Source: Zingiber officinale (lineage: Eukaryota; Streptophyta; Magnoliopsida; Zingiberales; Zingiberaceae). From it: a stretch of 64,000 nt of DNA. Below are positions 32,983 through 45,533 of the stretch, in pieces. The stretch lies in the NCBI RefSeq assembly GCF_018446385.1, contig NC_055999.1, positions 82,723,859 through 82,787,858 on the forward strand. The letters run 5' to 3'. Position 1 is the first letter of the stretch, and each line of letters begins with the position of its first letter. The notes under the pieces were generated by a model. It searched no databases. It saw only the letters and a program-made list of their open reading frames with translations, and had not been told where the DNA came from. The position numbers and the translations under genes were made by a program.

Positions 32983-34880
32983 TAATTTTTCTATTATATA
33001 TCCTCAACTGATCAACATGATATGCTACAACTCACTGATCGATACTAGGGCAATAGCTCCCTGATTAGGATCTAGGGGACTAGTTCTCTGATCACAGACT
33101 AAGAGCCTTGCTCTCCGATTAGGGATTAGGGGCTCAGCTCTCTGATCAGGAGTGCTATGGGCTTCGCTTCTACTGATATCAGGGCTCCACCTCTCCTGTT
33201 TGGATTTAAGCTATCGCCACCGGTCTTGGATCAGAGTATCATCACAGATCTTAGATCAGAGTATCCCATAGGCTCCGCACCCTTCGATCTCACTAGTTCT
33301 ACTCTCGCTTAGTTCACGAATCCTCACCCGCTCAGCTTACAAACTTCGCTCTCGTTTGTCTTTGATTATAAAGGCTCCATGCTCTTTGATCTTTTGGGAT
33401 CCTCTCCCACTCAGTTCACTAGATCCACTCCTGCTCAGTTCCCGGGGTTCACTTTCGTTCATCTTCGATTACTCAGGCTCCGTGTCCTTTGATCTCACGG
33501 GCTCCTCTCCTGTTCAGCACTACTCGATCGCTTGCTCGACATCACTCGATCGCTCACTCAGCATTCGCCCGACCGTCTGCTTGGCATGGTTTTTCGTCAC
33601 TCGATCGACACCGCTTCTGTCGTTCGCTCGACATCGCCACAACTACTGGCAAGACGTTATATGACGAGCCCTACGATCTGACTCTGTATTCGGGAGTGAT
33701 TCACCTTTGCGATCAACTGTCTAATCAATTGGACTCATGCCTCCTTCGACTAGATTTAAATGGAAGGTTTGTGATGCGGATGTATTTGAGGGGCCTGAGA
33801 GGGATTAGGGAGTGGTGATTCCACTATACATCCTCCTTTTAGGTCTTTGGGCTTGGATGAAAAGGAAGGTCTTCATCTCTTCTTCCTTCGCACATGGTCG
33901 CCCTTCGTGGAGGTGACCAACGCACGCGAGGATGCCACCATCAACGGAGGCACTGCCTGGGTCTCTCCTCTTGTCCATCTCTTTTGGCTAAACACGTTGC
34001 TACCCTTCATGCAACCGACGTAGGCTAGGCATGTCGTCAACCCCTCTTCCTCTCCTCTCCAGCACCATCACAGCAAAGGAGCGCTTCCTCACCTCTCGCC
34101 GCAACCTCCATCTCTGCTCTCGCTATATCCGAGAAGAGAAGGGGCAAATCCCTTTTCGGATCGTCTCCCTTAAAGACCTCACCACCCTCATAGGCCGTCG
34201 CTGCCGGCACCAACATTACCGTTATCAGCGTCGCCACTATCGTTGCTGACGCCTTCTTCTTCACTGTCGCCCATGCCGGTAGCAAATCGAGGCCATTGTC
34301 GCCTCCCTTAACACCTTCTCCCTCGTTGACGACCATGTTAGTGCCGATCTAGCATAGGTCTGCAGTGTTGTCGTACACTTCCGGCGTAGATCTAACCGCC
34401 TTCAGTATAGATCCACTATTGCAGCATATCGAGCCTCCGAACCCCTGGTTTGTTCTGTTTCCGACCTGCGTGCCATTTTCTGACCTTTGTATCGCTACCA
34501 TATTCTGGCTTACATGCCATCTTTCGGATCCATGCAACACCCCTCTTTGTGTCGTCAGATCTAACTCCTCGTCTGACTCACATTTATCTACTCTCCAGGT
34601 CATGACGATTTGATCAGCGTCACGACCAGCTCATCGATTTACTAGAGGGTGCCCCTTCAGGCCAAGGGTATGTTTTCCATGCTTATTCTCCATGTACTTT
34701 ATTATTCTAGTGTTTATTTGGCTCCTTAAATATTTTTGGGACTTGCCTCAAGCATTGAGGTACTAAGGACCGGGTCAATCCGATCGTTGTCTGCAGATAA
34801 CGTTAACCAGAGATCTTTTGACGACTTGGTCAACTTAGAAGATAACTCATCATACCCTCCCCTTCAAGTTATGACAACTC
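32983..34880. other. Gypsy-like untranslated interior remnant
   Basis: Nearly 1.9 kb without any recognisable protein. It has loosely periodic text (CTCCCTGATTAGGATC, CTCTCTGATCAGG and later TCACTCGATCGCT words at roughly 30-35-bp intervals). It then runs into CT-rich sequence (33830-34340) and a non-coding tail. Position after a gypsy LTR and primer site suggests a non-autonomous gypsy derivative. Confidence 0.4.
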
Positions 34881-35370
34881 GATCAACATTCTAACCACAT
34901 CATTTCGGTCGTTTCATCTTCTCAACTTTCAGATATGATTAGTACGTAGTTATTTAGTAGCTTTTACCACTATTTTAAAATAATTTTTGATAAATTTTAG
35001 ATAATTTTGATTAAGTTAGTATTCTATTTTAATATGCTAATATTTAGAGTTTAAAATTCAGAAATTAAGTATAATATAATATATAATTATTACAATATCA
35101 TTATAAAAAAAAATAGAACCGTCATTTGAGTTTTTATCCTTTTTTTTTTAATGAAAAAGCCTGCGACGTGCACGGGCCGATGGGGAACTTGCAGAGGCAG
35201 AGCACGCGTCGACGGTGCGTGCCAACCCAATCGCCTCGTGCCCTGCACCTCCCCCACATTTACCACAGAATCCCGCAGCCAAGACGTCCCTCAACCATGA
35301 CCACTACCATATATCCAATTAATCCCCACTCGCAGATCATCCATTAGATCGACCCCCAACACTCGATCGC
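34881..35370. other. Upstream region of CGLD27
   Basis: AT-rich to 35115, then a GC-richer 5' flank with CACGTGCACGG-like text (35165-35180). No gene. It probably contains the distal promoter of CGLD27. Confidence 0.45.
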
Positions 35371-35393
35371 CATATATATATATATATATATAC
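35371..35393 (+). promoter_or_regulatory. Probable TATA region of CGLD27
   Basis: An (AT)n run of about 22 bp lies 110 bp upstream of the start codon and is followed by a CT-rich stretch (CTGCCTTCCTTCTGG), a common setting for plant transcription starts. A dinucleotide run can be a TATA box or a simple repeat, so this is tentative. Confidence 0.45.
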
Positions 35394-35503
35394 TGCCTTC
35401 CTTCTGGTCCACATCCCTCTCCGACGAACACAGATTTAATTAAACTGATTTTCTCTTTCACTTCCTTAGAATTTGGATTGAAGTTCCAAGACCCGCTGAA
35501 GCT

Positions 35504-38500
35504 ATGCTAAGGCTACATATTTCTAGCTGTGGAATCAGCAGCAGCAGAGTGACAGCAACCGGTGGCAGGCGCCGTGGCGAGTTGGTGCTCAAAGTTTCGG
35601 GGTGGAAGTGCCCCGCAAGCACAAAGCAGAGCCGCTTTTGCTATGCCAGGGCCACCAAAGACGACGCTGGGGGCGGCAACGCCGGTGGCTTCGCAGAGCA
35701 GGGTTGGGACCCTGGCTTGGAGATCGAGGTCCCCTTCGAGCAGCGGCCCGTGAGTACTACTGTTGTCGCTCCAATCCACTGCAACATCAAAAAATCTCAT
35801 AATTAATTACTAACAGGTTAATGAGTACGAAGCGTTGAAGGATGGCATGCTTTACTCATGGGGGGAGCTAACCGCTGCCGACTTTCTCTTGCGCATCGGA
35901 AGCTTATCGCTGCTTACGTTTACTGTCGTAGGAGCACCGATTGCAGCTTCAAGCTTTAGCCCTTCCAAGGTGCATGTACTGCTGAAACAAACCCTAATTC
36001 ATAAATTAAACCTTTAAATTTTGTCCTAATTAAATGCTTTCTCTTTATAATTAATTAATTCATTCATGGCAGGAACCGCTGAAGTTTGTCCTTGCAGCTG
36101 GGATTGGCACTCTTCTCCTGGTGGCTTTAGTCCTGTTGCGGATTTATTTGGTATATAATTGCAGAATTCATTTGAGAAATCATGTTTTCTTATCATCTGA
36201 GACACATGGCACGGTAGGAGTGCTGTTACGAATATACACACACAGCTCTTCTTGCATTTCAAACAGGTTAGAAAGAAAGTTGTGAAATTTTTAAAAAACC
36301 TACTGGCTTTTAGATTTATTAAAGGGCGCACTTTCTATTTTAGCTTTCCCGTCAGCCGCTGGGCTGTTTTATGTTCTTTAAATGCAGCACTACAGTGGTT
36401 GGATATGAAAAAGATATTATTTATTTTTTTTAGGAAATCTGAAAAACTAGAAGCACTTTTTTAGGATTCCATGACTTAAATATATATACTGAATTACTGA
36501 TGGATCGTGGATGTTTTCATGGGGCAGGGATGGAGTTATGTGGGCAACAGGCTGTTGTCAGCAGTGATACCCTATGAAGAAACTGGGTGGTATGATGGGC
36601 AAATCTGGGCCAAACCACCTGAGGTAAGTCATGATGGGAAAGAGTGTGTTTTGGAAGGAATATCTTAACGGCAATTTTTTTTAAAAAAAAAACACCCAAA
36701 TTAATTACTAATTATCTGAATCATCAAAAAAAAAAAAAAACACACTCCTTTTTCAAATAAAATTAAATAAAATAAAAAAACGCCTCATCATATTTTATGT
36801 TTCGAAATTGCTCTAACTTAAAGACACTGATCATTTTTCATATACGAAAATATTATCAATTTGATCCATATTATTTAATGTTGATTAAAATCACTTTAAA
36901 TAAGTTAAAATGACTATAAAAAGATTTAAATCTCTTAAAATGACCGCTACAACAATTGTAGTAGTATTTTTTTAATATATAAAAGTGATTTATATATTGA
37001 TTTTTTGACCGAGTTAAATCAAGTTGTAGCAGTGATTACGTGGCTGCTAAAACAGTAGTAGCAAAAGGCCATTTTCGGTATGAAAAATATGATAGGGCAC
37101 ACTTGTAACTTTTTATTTTTGCCCATATCTTAATGAGAAATTGCAAAGCTATGAATATTTAGTTGTGACAAAACATATTCCAGTTACACTTTGAGAATTA
37201 TTTAATGGTAGAGAAATTAAGTTTGTGGCATTTTCTTGTGCTAGGTACTGGCTCGTGATAGGCTCTTGGGATCTTATAAGGTATGTGGCCCTTATTCTCC
37301 TATTCATTTTTATGAGAAGGCAAATTCCTAATTAAGAAGAAAGAAATCTTCTACAGAGAAGAGCACATTTAAGGTTCAAAATATCATTTTTGTGATATTC
37401 TCTTTAGAAGTCCTTCAGCTAATTCCCTCTAGCTTCTTCCATCCAAGTAAACATCGAAGAGTCACCTTCTCCTTCTTATCTTTCTTAAGCATGTTTTTCG
37501 GAATTTATTTGGCAACAAAGTGGAGAAGAAAGTAAAGGAAGTTAAAGGAAAAAAATGAATAAGATTGATCTTGTTTCTTGTGGGGATTGAAAGTAGGAGG
37601 GATAGAAGATATAGGGAAGGTGGAAGTAATGAGGATGGACGAAGTTCAATTTTTCTATCATGTTTTTACTTAGAAGGGGGTTTATGCTGTTCTTCTTCTT
37701 CATTGATTCCTTCCTATCTTTGCTCGGGTGAAAGATAACAAAATTTTATTTCGGTAGTTAATCTGAGTTTTCTTGTAATTTTTTTTTTTTTGAGTAAATG
37801 AAACTCGAGTTATTCATGCTTCATTTAGCATTTTGTGGTCATCCCTCTCCTATATTTCCACCCAAACCATTCGTTACTTTGATAAGTCTTCGGCGACTTT
37901 AGTCTCGTAGATTAGTTATGGGTTCCTTTTAGAGGAGAAATGGTAAGATTAGTGAACACATAACGATTTATGATCTCCTTGTAGAACATGTGACAGGCAT
38001 AGTTTGTGCAATGTGCATTGCTTTACCTTGCTACAAGCGAAGAGAATAATGCCAACATTGCTACGAGTGAGTGGGATGGCCGGGTCTAATAAGTGGACTA
38101 GGCTAAGTTGGGTTGGACAGGGTACTCGACCTAAATAGACATACTTGTCTTGTCGGCGGGTCAAGCGACTCGAACTGATACGATAAGCTGAGGAGCCTAT
38201 CGAGCCACTTTGTGTTCCATGTAGTCCATCTATTTCTTTGCTCTCTGCTTTCCATATACTTGCACAAGCATTCTGTCTTTGCTAATCAAACTAACAGTCT
38301 TTTACCTCACCCATCAAGCAGGTAAAACCAGTAATCAAGTTGTTGAAGCAAACATTAGTCGGGACCGGAGTTTTGCTTGTCGGTGCCGTATCTTTGTTCA
38401 TATTTGCTGCTCCAGCTGAAGACTTCCTGCATTCTGGTTTTGTGCCAAATTCACAGAGCAAACTGAATCTAAGGCAAGTTCTTGTCCTGGGAATAAATTC

Positions 38501-38718
38501 AAAGTGTGGGCTATAGTTCACTTTTGAACTGCTTGCTTGCCATTGGCATATGCAGAAAGGAAGAGCTGCTGAGGTTACCAATAGAGGTCAAAGACGACGA
38601 TGACCTTGCGGCTGCGGCAGCTGAAGCAGCAGATGGAAGGCCAGTTTACTGCCGGGATCGCTTCTACCGTGCCTTAGCAGGAGGCCAATACTGCAAATGG
38701 GACGATTTGCTGAATTAG
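35504..38718 (+). CDS. CGLD27: CGLD27-like chloroplast protein (DUF1230), seven exons
   Basis: Exons 35504-35749, 35817-35969, 36073-36150, 36528-36623, 37245-37280, 38322-38473 and 38556-38718 join in frame to 307 residues. Residues 1 to about 50 are Ser/Arg/Gly-rich, like a chloroplast transit peptide. The DUF1230 domain runs from EVPFEQRP (75-82) to the C-terminus. It includes YSWGEL (95-100) and WSYVGNRLLSAVIPYEETGW, and ends RFYRALAGGQYCKWDDL. Hydrophobic segments near 105-128, 136-159 and 215-235 indicate a multi-pass plastid membrane protein. The family is conserved in green plants and diatoms. The Arabidopsis member has been linked to iron deficiency and photo-oxidative stress. Exon 6 ends AG followed by GCAAGT: a GC-AG intron of 82 bp. 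The other introns are GT-AG. The gene looks intact. Confidence 0.93.
36930..37075. repeat. Dispersed self-complementary repeat in CGLD27 intron 4
   Basis: Words CTACAACAATTGTAGTAG and GTTGTAGCAGTGATTACG resemble the degenerate repeat field at 22050-22990. Intronic and without coding potential. Confidence 0.4.
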
Positions 38719-38985
38719 AAGAACAGATAAATTGTAGTTCCCAGAAGCATCATACTGCAAATATTGCATAGTAATTAAGCAGACGATATCGAAAATACCT
38801 TTGTTTTGCTGTGCATGGCCTTTTGACCCTGTTCCTGTTCTATTCTATTCTTGTCTGAATGCTAAGGAGATGACGCGCTGGCTCTGGTGAATGATTTGTT
38901 CACTGACATAAGACTTCTTTAGCTTAGAATGTAACCTTCTTCTGATCCTACATACAGTCAGACGATCCGACAAAACATTAATGTC
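38719..38985. other. 3' flank of CGLD27
   Basis: Contains the 3' UTR. No gene is seen before the LTR fragment begins. Confidence 0.5.
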
Positions 38986-39130
38986 TAAAAACTAGAGAAG
39001 GGATCCCTGGTAAGACCCTCCAACACTCAAGTCAATACACTTTCCGACGAGTGAACGAAGAAGAAGAATAGTAGTGGATATGCGTCAGAATAAAATGTAG
39101 ATGATGGCAGTGACAAAGGAAACATGTATA
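38986..39130 (-). repeat. Fragment of gypsy LTR family G
   Basis: The text GACCCTCCAACACTCAAGTCA followed by GACGAGTGAACGAAGAAG matches the reversed LTR near 53940-53995 and, more weakly, the window start. Only about 150 bp are recognisable. Confidence 0.55.
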
Positions 39131-40479
39131 TAATGCCACAAGATTACTTACAAGTTATCAACAACCCACACAGCTAGAACATACACAATCATGCAGTTAT
39201 ATACATAGTACACGCGACTAGAATAGAAAGAGCATAACCACACAATATAATTGTATAATAAGCAACCCACACGACTGTACTAAAAACAAAGCGGAAGACA
39301 TAGGAAAGTCACATCAATCAAAAAGATACAATGCATGTCAGCACGGCTTAAACACAATTGAATACCAAAATGATAAAATAGTCACATGACTGAACATCAA
39401 TACAATGCCAATGCCATAAGAAAAATATGTAAGAAAACAAGAGCAAAATAAAGACCGCCTTCTAAAGTGACGTGAGACTGGCAGACAGGATACTCTAAGC
39501 GACTCCATAATCATCTACTTGCTACCTGAAAAAAAAAGACAATACACAGATACGGTGGTGAGTACGAGTCACTCGGCGAAAAATAGATAAGATAGTGCAT
39601 GGTCTATATAAAATATGGAGATTAAAGTATACAGTCTCAGTAGGGAATAAAGAACATGATCATATATGGCATAATCAATGCACATAACCATAACTGATAT
39701 AATGAATACACATATCCAATATGGAACCAACACATATAGTATAATGATCAGTAAACTCACCGGGGATCAGCAATAAATCTACTCGTAACACTTGAGTAAT
39801 ATAACCGACAACATATACATGTAAGATAAATGAACATGTATGAAGCATGACATCCATATGCAATAATCATATCTCAAGCAAGTACAACATATCACAATTA
39901 CATGTAACTAATATCTACTAGATATGTATGCCAATATATCAAGGGATGCACCGTGCATCATATGTATATGCACATGCATGTATGCACCACTCCTGTACCC
40001 AGCTCACAACCACCACTATATCTGAGTGATCGAACTAGCAGGACTGTGACAACTGCTCGCGTCTCCAAGCTACTACTATATCAATGTGGCCGAGACGGAC
40101 AGGATGCAGAGTAGCTATCTAGCTATATAACAACGAGGGTCACTATCTGCGTGACTCCATGCCACCACTACACAGAGTAGTCGAGCGACATGATAGGTTA
40201 AACTCCACTCCATACCACCACTCCTCCCGTGAGTGGCTGAATGGTCAGCTGAAAATGACTAACAACTAACTCATACCACAAGAGAACAATGATCGTCGAC
40301 ATGCAGTGCAATGATGAGTATGATGTAAATAATCATGATACAAAGCCAGTCATCATCAATGCAACAACTCCATCATCATAAATACCTCCAGATCCATCTA
40401 ACACCTATATCTATAGGTATAGGTAAATTCATCTGGTGTCTACTAAACAATAAATATAATAAGTAGCAACATCAAACAC
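39131..40479. other. Unclassified repetitive sequence, no gene
   Basis: AT-rich on average but with CA-rich stretches (ACATGCATGTATGCACC, CCACCACTATATC). No frame or domain can be supported. It may be the LTR of another family in reverse orientation. Confidence 0.4.
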
Positions 40480-40745
40480 ATACACATCATACATGTACGC
40501 ACCCTACAACGTAGATATAATTAACATAATACTTCCAATATCACACCAAACACATATGATCATCAACATAGATATTATTGACATGATAGCTCCAATAGTC
40601 ATACCTGATACGTATGCACACAACCATGTAGGTATAATCAACAAAAAAAAAACCTCTAATAATCACACCAAACACATGCACATACAACGTAGGTATAATC
40701 AACATGATTCCTATAATAACACACATCAGACATGTGTATACACTA
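40480..40745. repeat. Degenerate tandem repeat, period about 65 bp
   Basis: Four imperfect units share CACACCAAACACAT, CATGTAGGTATAATCAACA-like and CCAATAATCACACC-like words. The translated frames repeat with the unit and are not considered genes. Confidence 0.6.
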
Positions 40746-41616
40746 TTAGATTTTGAGGGATGTCCTAAGACAATCGCCTTACAAGTTTTACTAAATATAG
40801 ATTCACTATTTGAGTGTATATTATATATTTGATTATCTTAAATTCATTTACTGAATGTCCATAATACAATTCATAGCATGAGAGAAATTGTGATTGGATC
40901 ACAACTAGTGATTATTTCTACATGTGTAATTATTAAAGTATTGGAATTTCTTTAGTCATCGAATTGATGCATTTAGACATCATCAATTCTGTAAGACTAG
41001 CACGAGTTATACTCATTGGTTCGCCAAGGAGCTATTTTCTCACTAGCTGGAGACATTAGGATGTTGAGAGTTAAACCTGGATTTATGGTAACTAGTTCAT
41101 TGGAGTGACTTGCTGTAAAACTTTATATGATTATCTATATATATGGATATGTCTGTGAAGCTTTTACTGGAGCTCAAGTGCAAGTTTCCTTCAACTTGAG
41201 ATATACAAATTATCTTGATCATGAAGACTTATACTTTGACATATTAAGTAAGCACCTCAGTGAGGTGTAGACATGGGATGATTGGGTATAAGTCAAAATG
41301 TCCGAAGATGTTTGGATAGCCCACAGAGGATTCACCATTCCTTGCGAGGAGACGTATACCCTATCGCCACTCATTTGGATTATTACTCAAAGTCTTTAGC
41401 TAAAGCATCATATGGTAAGAGTATGAGACTATTAGACATATATATGAGTAATTTAAATCCGTAGAAACGATGATGTATTACTTGGGCTAGGTGTGACGTA
41501 GTCAGTTTAGTGGGACAACACATAGACCATGTCCTGAACCAAGTGAGTATAAGATGAGTGACAGGAACAAGACATGACTCACTACAATTGTTGAAGGGTT
41601 TAGAATTAGTTCTAAG
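40746..41616. repeat. Interspersed repeat hosting TR-GAG2, left part
   Basis: Non-coding text beginning TTTTGAGGGATGTCCTAAG. It continues after TR-GAG2 at 48896 and reaches about 49430, where it abuts a truncated gypsy RT. I suspect an LTR or 3' untranslated part of another retroelement; the family is not recognised. Confidence 0.4.
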
Positions 41617-42163
41617 TGTTAGGACCAAAAGTAGCTAGAGGGGGGGGGGGTGAATAGCTCGTCGCGTGCTCGTCGCTCGGTGTGGCTTGTTTCTTCAAGG
41701 ATATGCAGCGGAAATTACAGAAACAATCACACACGCTAACAAAGTTGGTTTACTTGGTATCCACCTCACAAGAGGTGACTAATCCAAGGATCCACACCAC
41801 GCACACACCCTCCACTATGAATAACACTCCTTTATGGTAACTACCAAAGGCGGAGAAGCCCTACAACACTCTCAATACAAGAAGAAGAAAGGGAAATACA
41901 AGTTAAGCAAAAGCTTACAAGATATGCAGTAAAAACCCTAACCCTAACTTCTTCCTCTTGCAATAGATCCGCCTCTTGACTTGGAAAGCCTCCAAGAACC
42001 TTCAAGAACTGGCGATCACGTGCTTGTAGAGAGCTGTGGAGGAGCTGGAATGAGTCTGAGAAGAGCTCGTGAAGAGATGCCGAAGACCACGCATGCGGCT
42101 TTAAACCCGACGCAACGGTCCGGATCCCGATCGATTCGAATGTTCCGAATCGATGGGAGGCTT

Positions 42164-42373
42164 GGATCGATCCACGGATCGATCCGGAGCGCCTCGTTCG
42201 GAAAGGCTTGGATCGATCCACGGATCGATCCGGCGCTTATCGCTGAAGACTCGCCCGATCGATCGGCCGATCGATCGGGACCTCTGATCGATCCACGGAT
42301 CGATCCGTGCTTCGTCCAGAAGAACTGGATCGATCCACCGATCGATCCACCGGATCGATCCACGGATCGATCC
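42164..42373. promoter_or_regulatory. Paired GGATCGATCC palindromes in the TR-GAG2 LTR
   Basis: About eleven copies of GGATCGATCC or CCGATCGATCGG. Most are in pairs spaced exactly 12 bp: 42164/42176, 42210/42222, 42255/42267, 42285/42297, 42327/42339 and 42352/42364. They lie just upstream, in element orientation, of the TTTAAA box. Regulatory function is inferred from position and periodicity. Confidence 0.55.
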
Positions 42374-42709
42374 GAACTTGGTTTTGCCCAAACCAAGTCC
42401 CAAACCTCCTAACCAACATCCGGTCAACCTCGACCTATTGGTACATCATGCCTCGCATCCGGTCACTTTCTTGACCTGCTAGGACTCCCACCAAGTGTCC
42501 GTCAATCCCTTTGACCCACTTGGACTTTTACTGTCGTGCAAGTATCCGTCACTCCATTGACCTACTTGACTTCCACCGATGTCCGTCAACCTTGACCCAT
42601 CTGGACTTCCTTCCTTGCCAAGTATCCAATCAATCCTTTGATCTACTTGGACTTCCCAACACCGGATGTCCGATCATCCTTGATCCATCCGGATTTCCTT
42701 GCCCCCGGC

Positions 42710-42995
42710 TTCACTCACCGTGACTTTCACCCAGCTTCACTCACTAGGGTTTTCCATCCGCCCAGCTTCACCACTAGGACTTTCCATCCGCCAGCTTCAC
42801 CACTAGGACTTTCATCCGCCTAGCTTCACTCACTAGGACTTTCCATCCGCCTAGCTTCACTCACTAGGACTTTCCATCCGCCTAGCTTCACTCACTAGGA
42901 CTTCCATCGCCTAGCTTCACTCACTAGGACTTTCCACCTCTGCCTCGCTTAGGACTTTCTATCCGCCTAGCTTCACTCACTAGGACTTCCCGCAA
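42710..42995. repeat. 31-bp tandem repeat in the TR-GAG2 3' LTR
   Basis: Units of CTAGCTTCACTCACTAGG plus ACTTTCCATCCGC repeat about eight times with small deletions. Successive clean units are 31 bp apart (42851 and 42882). Confidence 0.9.
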
Positions 42996-43122
42996 GCATC
43001 CGTCAACCTTGACCTACTTGACTCTTCTTCGATCAATATCTTATTGTCAAACATCTAAACCCAAACCAAGACTTAGCTTGGTTAACCAGGTCAACCTTGA
43101 CCTGAGGGATGTTGCACCAACA

Positions 43123-43138
43123 ATCTCCCCCTTTTTGA
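43123..43138 (-). other. Polypurine tract of TR-GAG2
   Basis: On the minus strand CAAAAAGGGGGAGATT abuts the 3' LTR. The same purine string precedes the TR-GAG1 3' LTR. Confidence 0.8.
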
Positions 43139-45533
43139 TGTTTGACAATACCACAATAACACTTACAATCCCACATGTAAGTTAGGCTAATCCTATAGCC
43201 TCCTTCTTCATGCCACTAGGTAATGAACCCATAAATTAAGCTTTTCATTCTCCCCCTAAGAGGGCAAACTCCCTCTAGGTAATGAAAACCTAACTTACTT
43301 CCTTTCATTCTCCCCCTATTGGCACACATCAACCTGTCTTTGGACACACATCAACCTATGCTCCAATTTTGGGCACACTTCAACAACTCCATTTGTTGAA
43401 GACTCTCCCCCTGAAGAGTTGCTCATCGTGATCACAATTTCACTCATTGTGATCAACTTAATATCGAAGGTCCCATACCCTTCATTATCCTTAACTTCTC
43501 CCTCAATGTTGACAAATACCCAACCTTGAGCATTTTCAACCACTTGAGTTGGCACTTGAAATGATGAGGATATCCACTCCCCATTTTTCCCATTTCAAGT
43601 TTAAATGCTCAACCTTGAGCAAGTTCACAACAGAAGGTTAACCACCTTCCAAGGTTCATGAAAAATAATTTTCATGTCTTTAAAGAGTCCCTCCCCCTAA
43701 AGACATGGTTGAAACTTCTGTCATTGCACCAACAATGACTTGGAATCCCTAAACCTTTAGGAAACCCAGATTTAGAAGTTTTGAGGTTCAAATGTTCAAA
43801 ATTTGAAACAAACCTCAACCTAAACTTCAACTTAGCCTTCCTTTACCATTCCATCCTTGTTGTCAACACGAAAACACCCTTTTTATGTATACAAATATAT
43901 TTTTAAGGGTTTGGAATGAGTACCTAGACTAAAAATAGGTTCAAAGTGCTGAAATCAGGCTTTCCCAGCCAAAATCAGCAACTTGGATCGATTGGAGTTG
44001 GGTTCCAATCGATTGAACCTTTCTGAATCGATCCACTGATCGATTCAGACTACCTGGATCGATCGGCTGATCGATCCAGCGAGCTACTGCTCGCGAGATT
44101 TGCCTTCTGAATCGATCCATGGATCGATTCAGGCACTCCAATCGATCCATGGATCGATCGGAACTCTGATAGTTGCTGAAATTCCACTTCAGTCAACTTC
44201 AGAAACCCCTAGAAAATTCTACAAAAATCCAAAAATTATGAAATTTCGTGTAGACATTGTTTAGGGCATATATTATCAAGAAAAAATAGTTTTCTATGAA
44301 AATACATCATATTTTCAAAGATTGACACAAACTTGAAAACTTGCAAAAACTTTAGTGTTTTCTTTAAGTTTGTGTCTAACTATTCAATGGTGATTACTAT
44401 CAAAAGATAGCCTTCACCAAGGTTTTCCAAAATCATTTTGAAAACTTTTTCAAACCAATATCCCACCATATTCCTTGGGCTTAATGCACATGACTTGTAC
44501 ATTAGCTTTCCCAATGATGGGAAAACACATATCTATGTGTTTTGATGAAACTAAAACTCAAAAGAATGCACTAAATCAGCATCTTGAGTTTTGTTCATCA
44601 TCCTAACATCTCACTTGTATCTAATGTGCACTGAAACACATACAAGTCATCTTATAGGTCTTTGTGAGATGTAAGATTTTGGTTTTGCCCTATTCTAGGG
44701 ATCATGCATATCTATCTAGGCATTTTGAGAGGTAGACATCCACAAAGGATGTTACTTGTTGATTTACTTGTTAAACAAATGTCACTTGTTTATTCCACTT
44801 GTTGTAAACAAATGCCACTTGTTTAACTAATGCCATATGTCCTTAATTTTTAAGGAAATAAACATAATGCATGATAATGTTATGGCATACATCAAAATAA
44901 AATAGCTTTCAAAAGAAAGATTTCTATAACTACATGATGTATGTATGGCATGACATGGTATTTTTGTATTTTTCATGATAAGTCATGAATGCAAAATACA
45001 AATAAGATAAAATATGATGTCATGGCATATTATGAGCAAACAATCATGGCAAGGTTTAGCATAAATAAAATATACCTAGATTACCTATCTAAGTATCGTT
45101 AATCTTAGCTAATCCTAAAACTTAAACCCTAGATTGCCCAAAGTGCTTCAAGAGAGTGCCAAAACCTAAATGGGCATTTCTAATTCTCTTGATTAATTTA
45201 TGCCAATTGAAATTAAGCTTATCCTCAAATGTTGGCATATTCCATTTTTCCTCAAGAGTAATCACTTTTATATTAAGGCCCGGATTGCCTTAAATTTTCT
45301 AAGAACATACCAAAATCCCAACTTGGTAGTTCTTATGAATTTCCCAATATGTGCCTTTTAAGATTAAAATCAAATTTTCACCACTAGGCACATTTTACTC
45401 TTTCAAGGAGTAAATAATAGTCCCATTTCATTTTCAAAGGTTAACAAAAACCTTGAAAATGCTCCTTGAGTGTCAATTTCCTCAAAGTTGGGTTAACTAC
45501 CCTTCTAATCGGAGTTGACACTCTCTAACCCAT
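43139..45533. other. Non-coding 3' interior of TR-GAG2
   Basis: About 2.4 kb between the gag stop and the polypurine tract with no supported frame on either strand. It contains a second group of imperfect palindromes around TCGATCCA/TGGATCGA (43983-44161) and A/T-rich repeats. Pol would lie here in an autonomous relative; I see no sign of it. Confidence 0.65.

Larger units (their letters stand above)
41617..43122 (-). repeat. 3' LTR of TR-GAG2
   Basis: This 1506-bp LTR keeps the apparently ancestral layout. Read on the minus strand, it has a tandem array of CTAGCTTCACTCACTAGG units, then paired GGATCGATCC palindromes, then a TTTAAA TATA-like site (about 42102), then U5. It ends with a C run next to TATTCA. 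It differs from the 5' LTR in the promoter part. Confidence 0.9.

Noticed and set aside
33356-34336. Possible small proteins in CT-rich sequence
   Set aside because: Composition-driven Ser/Leu/Arg-rich frames in gypsy-like untranslated sequence; no conserved motif.
35513-35800. Minus-strand and shifted frames over CGLD27 exon 1
   Set aside because: GC-rich transit-peptide exon gives open frames by chance; the spliced plus-strand gene explains the locus.
42016-42427. Several frames on both strands rich in DRS/DPWIDP repeats
   Set aside because: They are produced by the GGATCGATCC palindromes in the LTR; repeated peptides occur in all frames.
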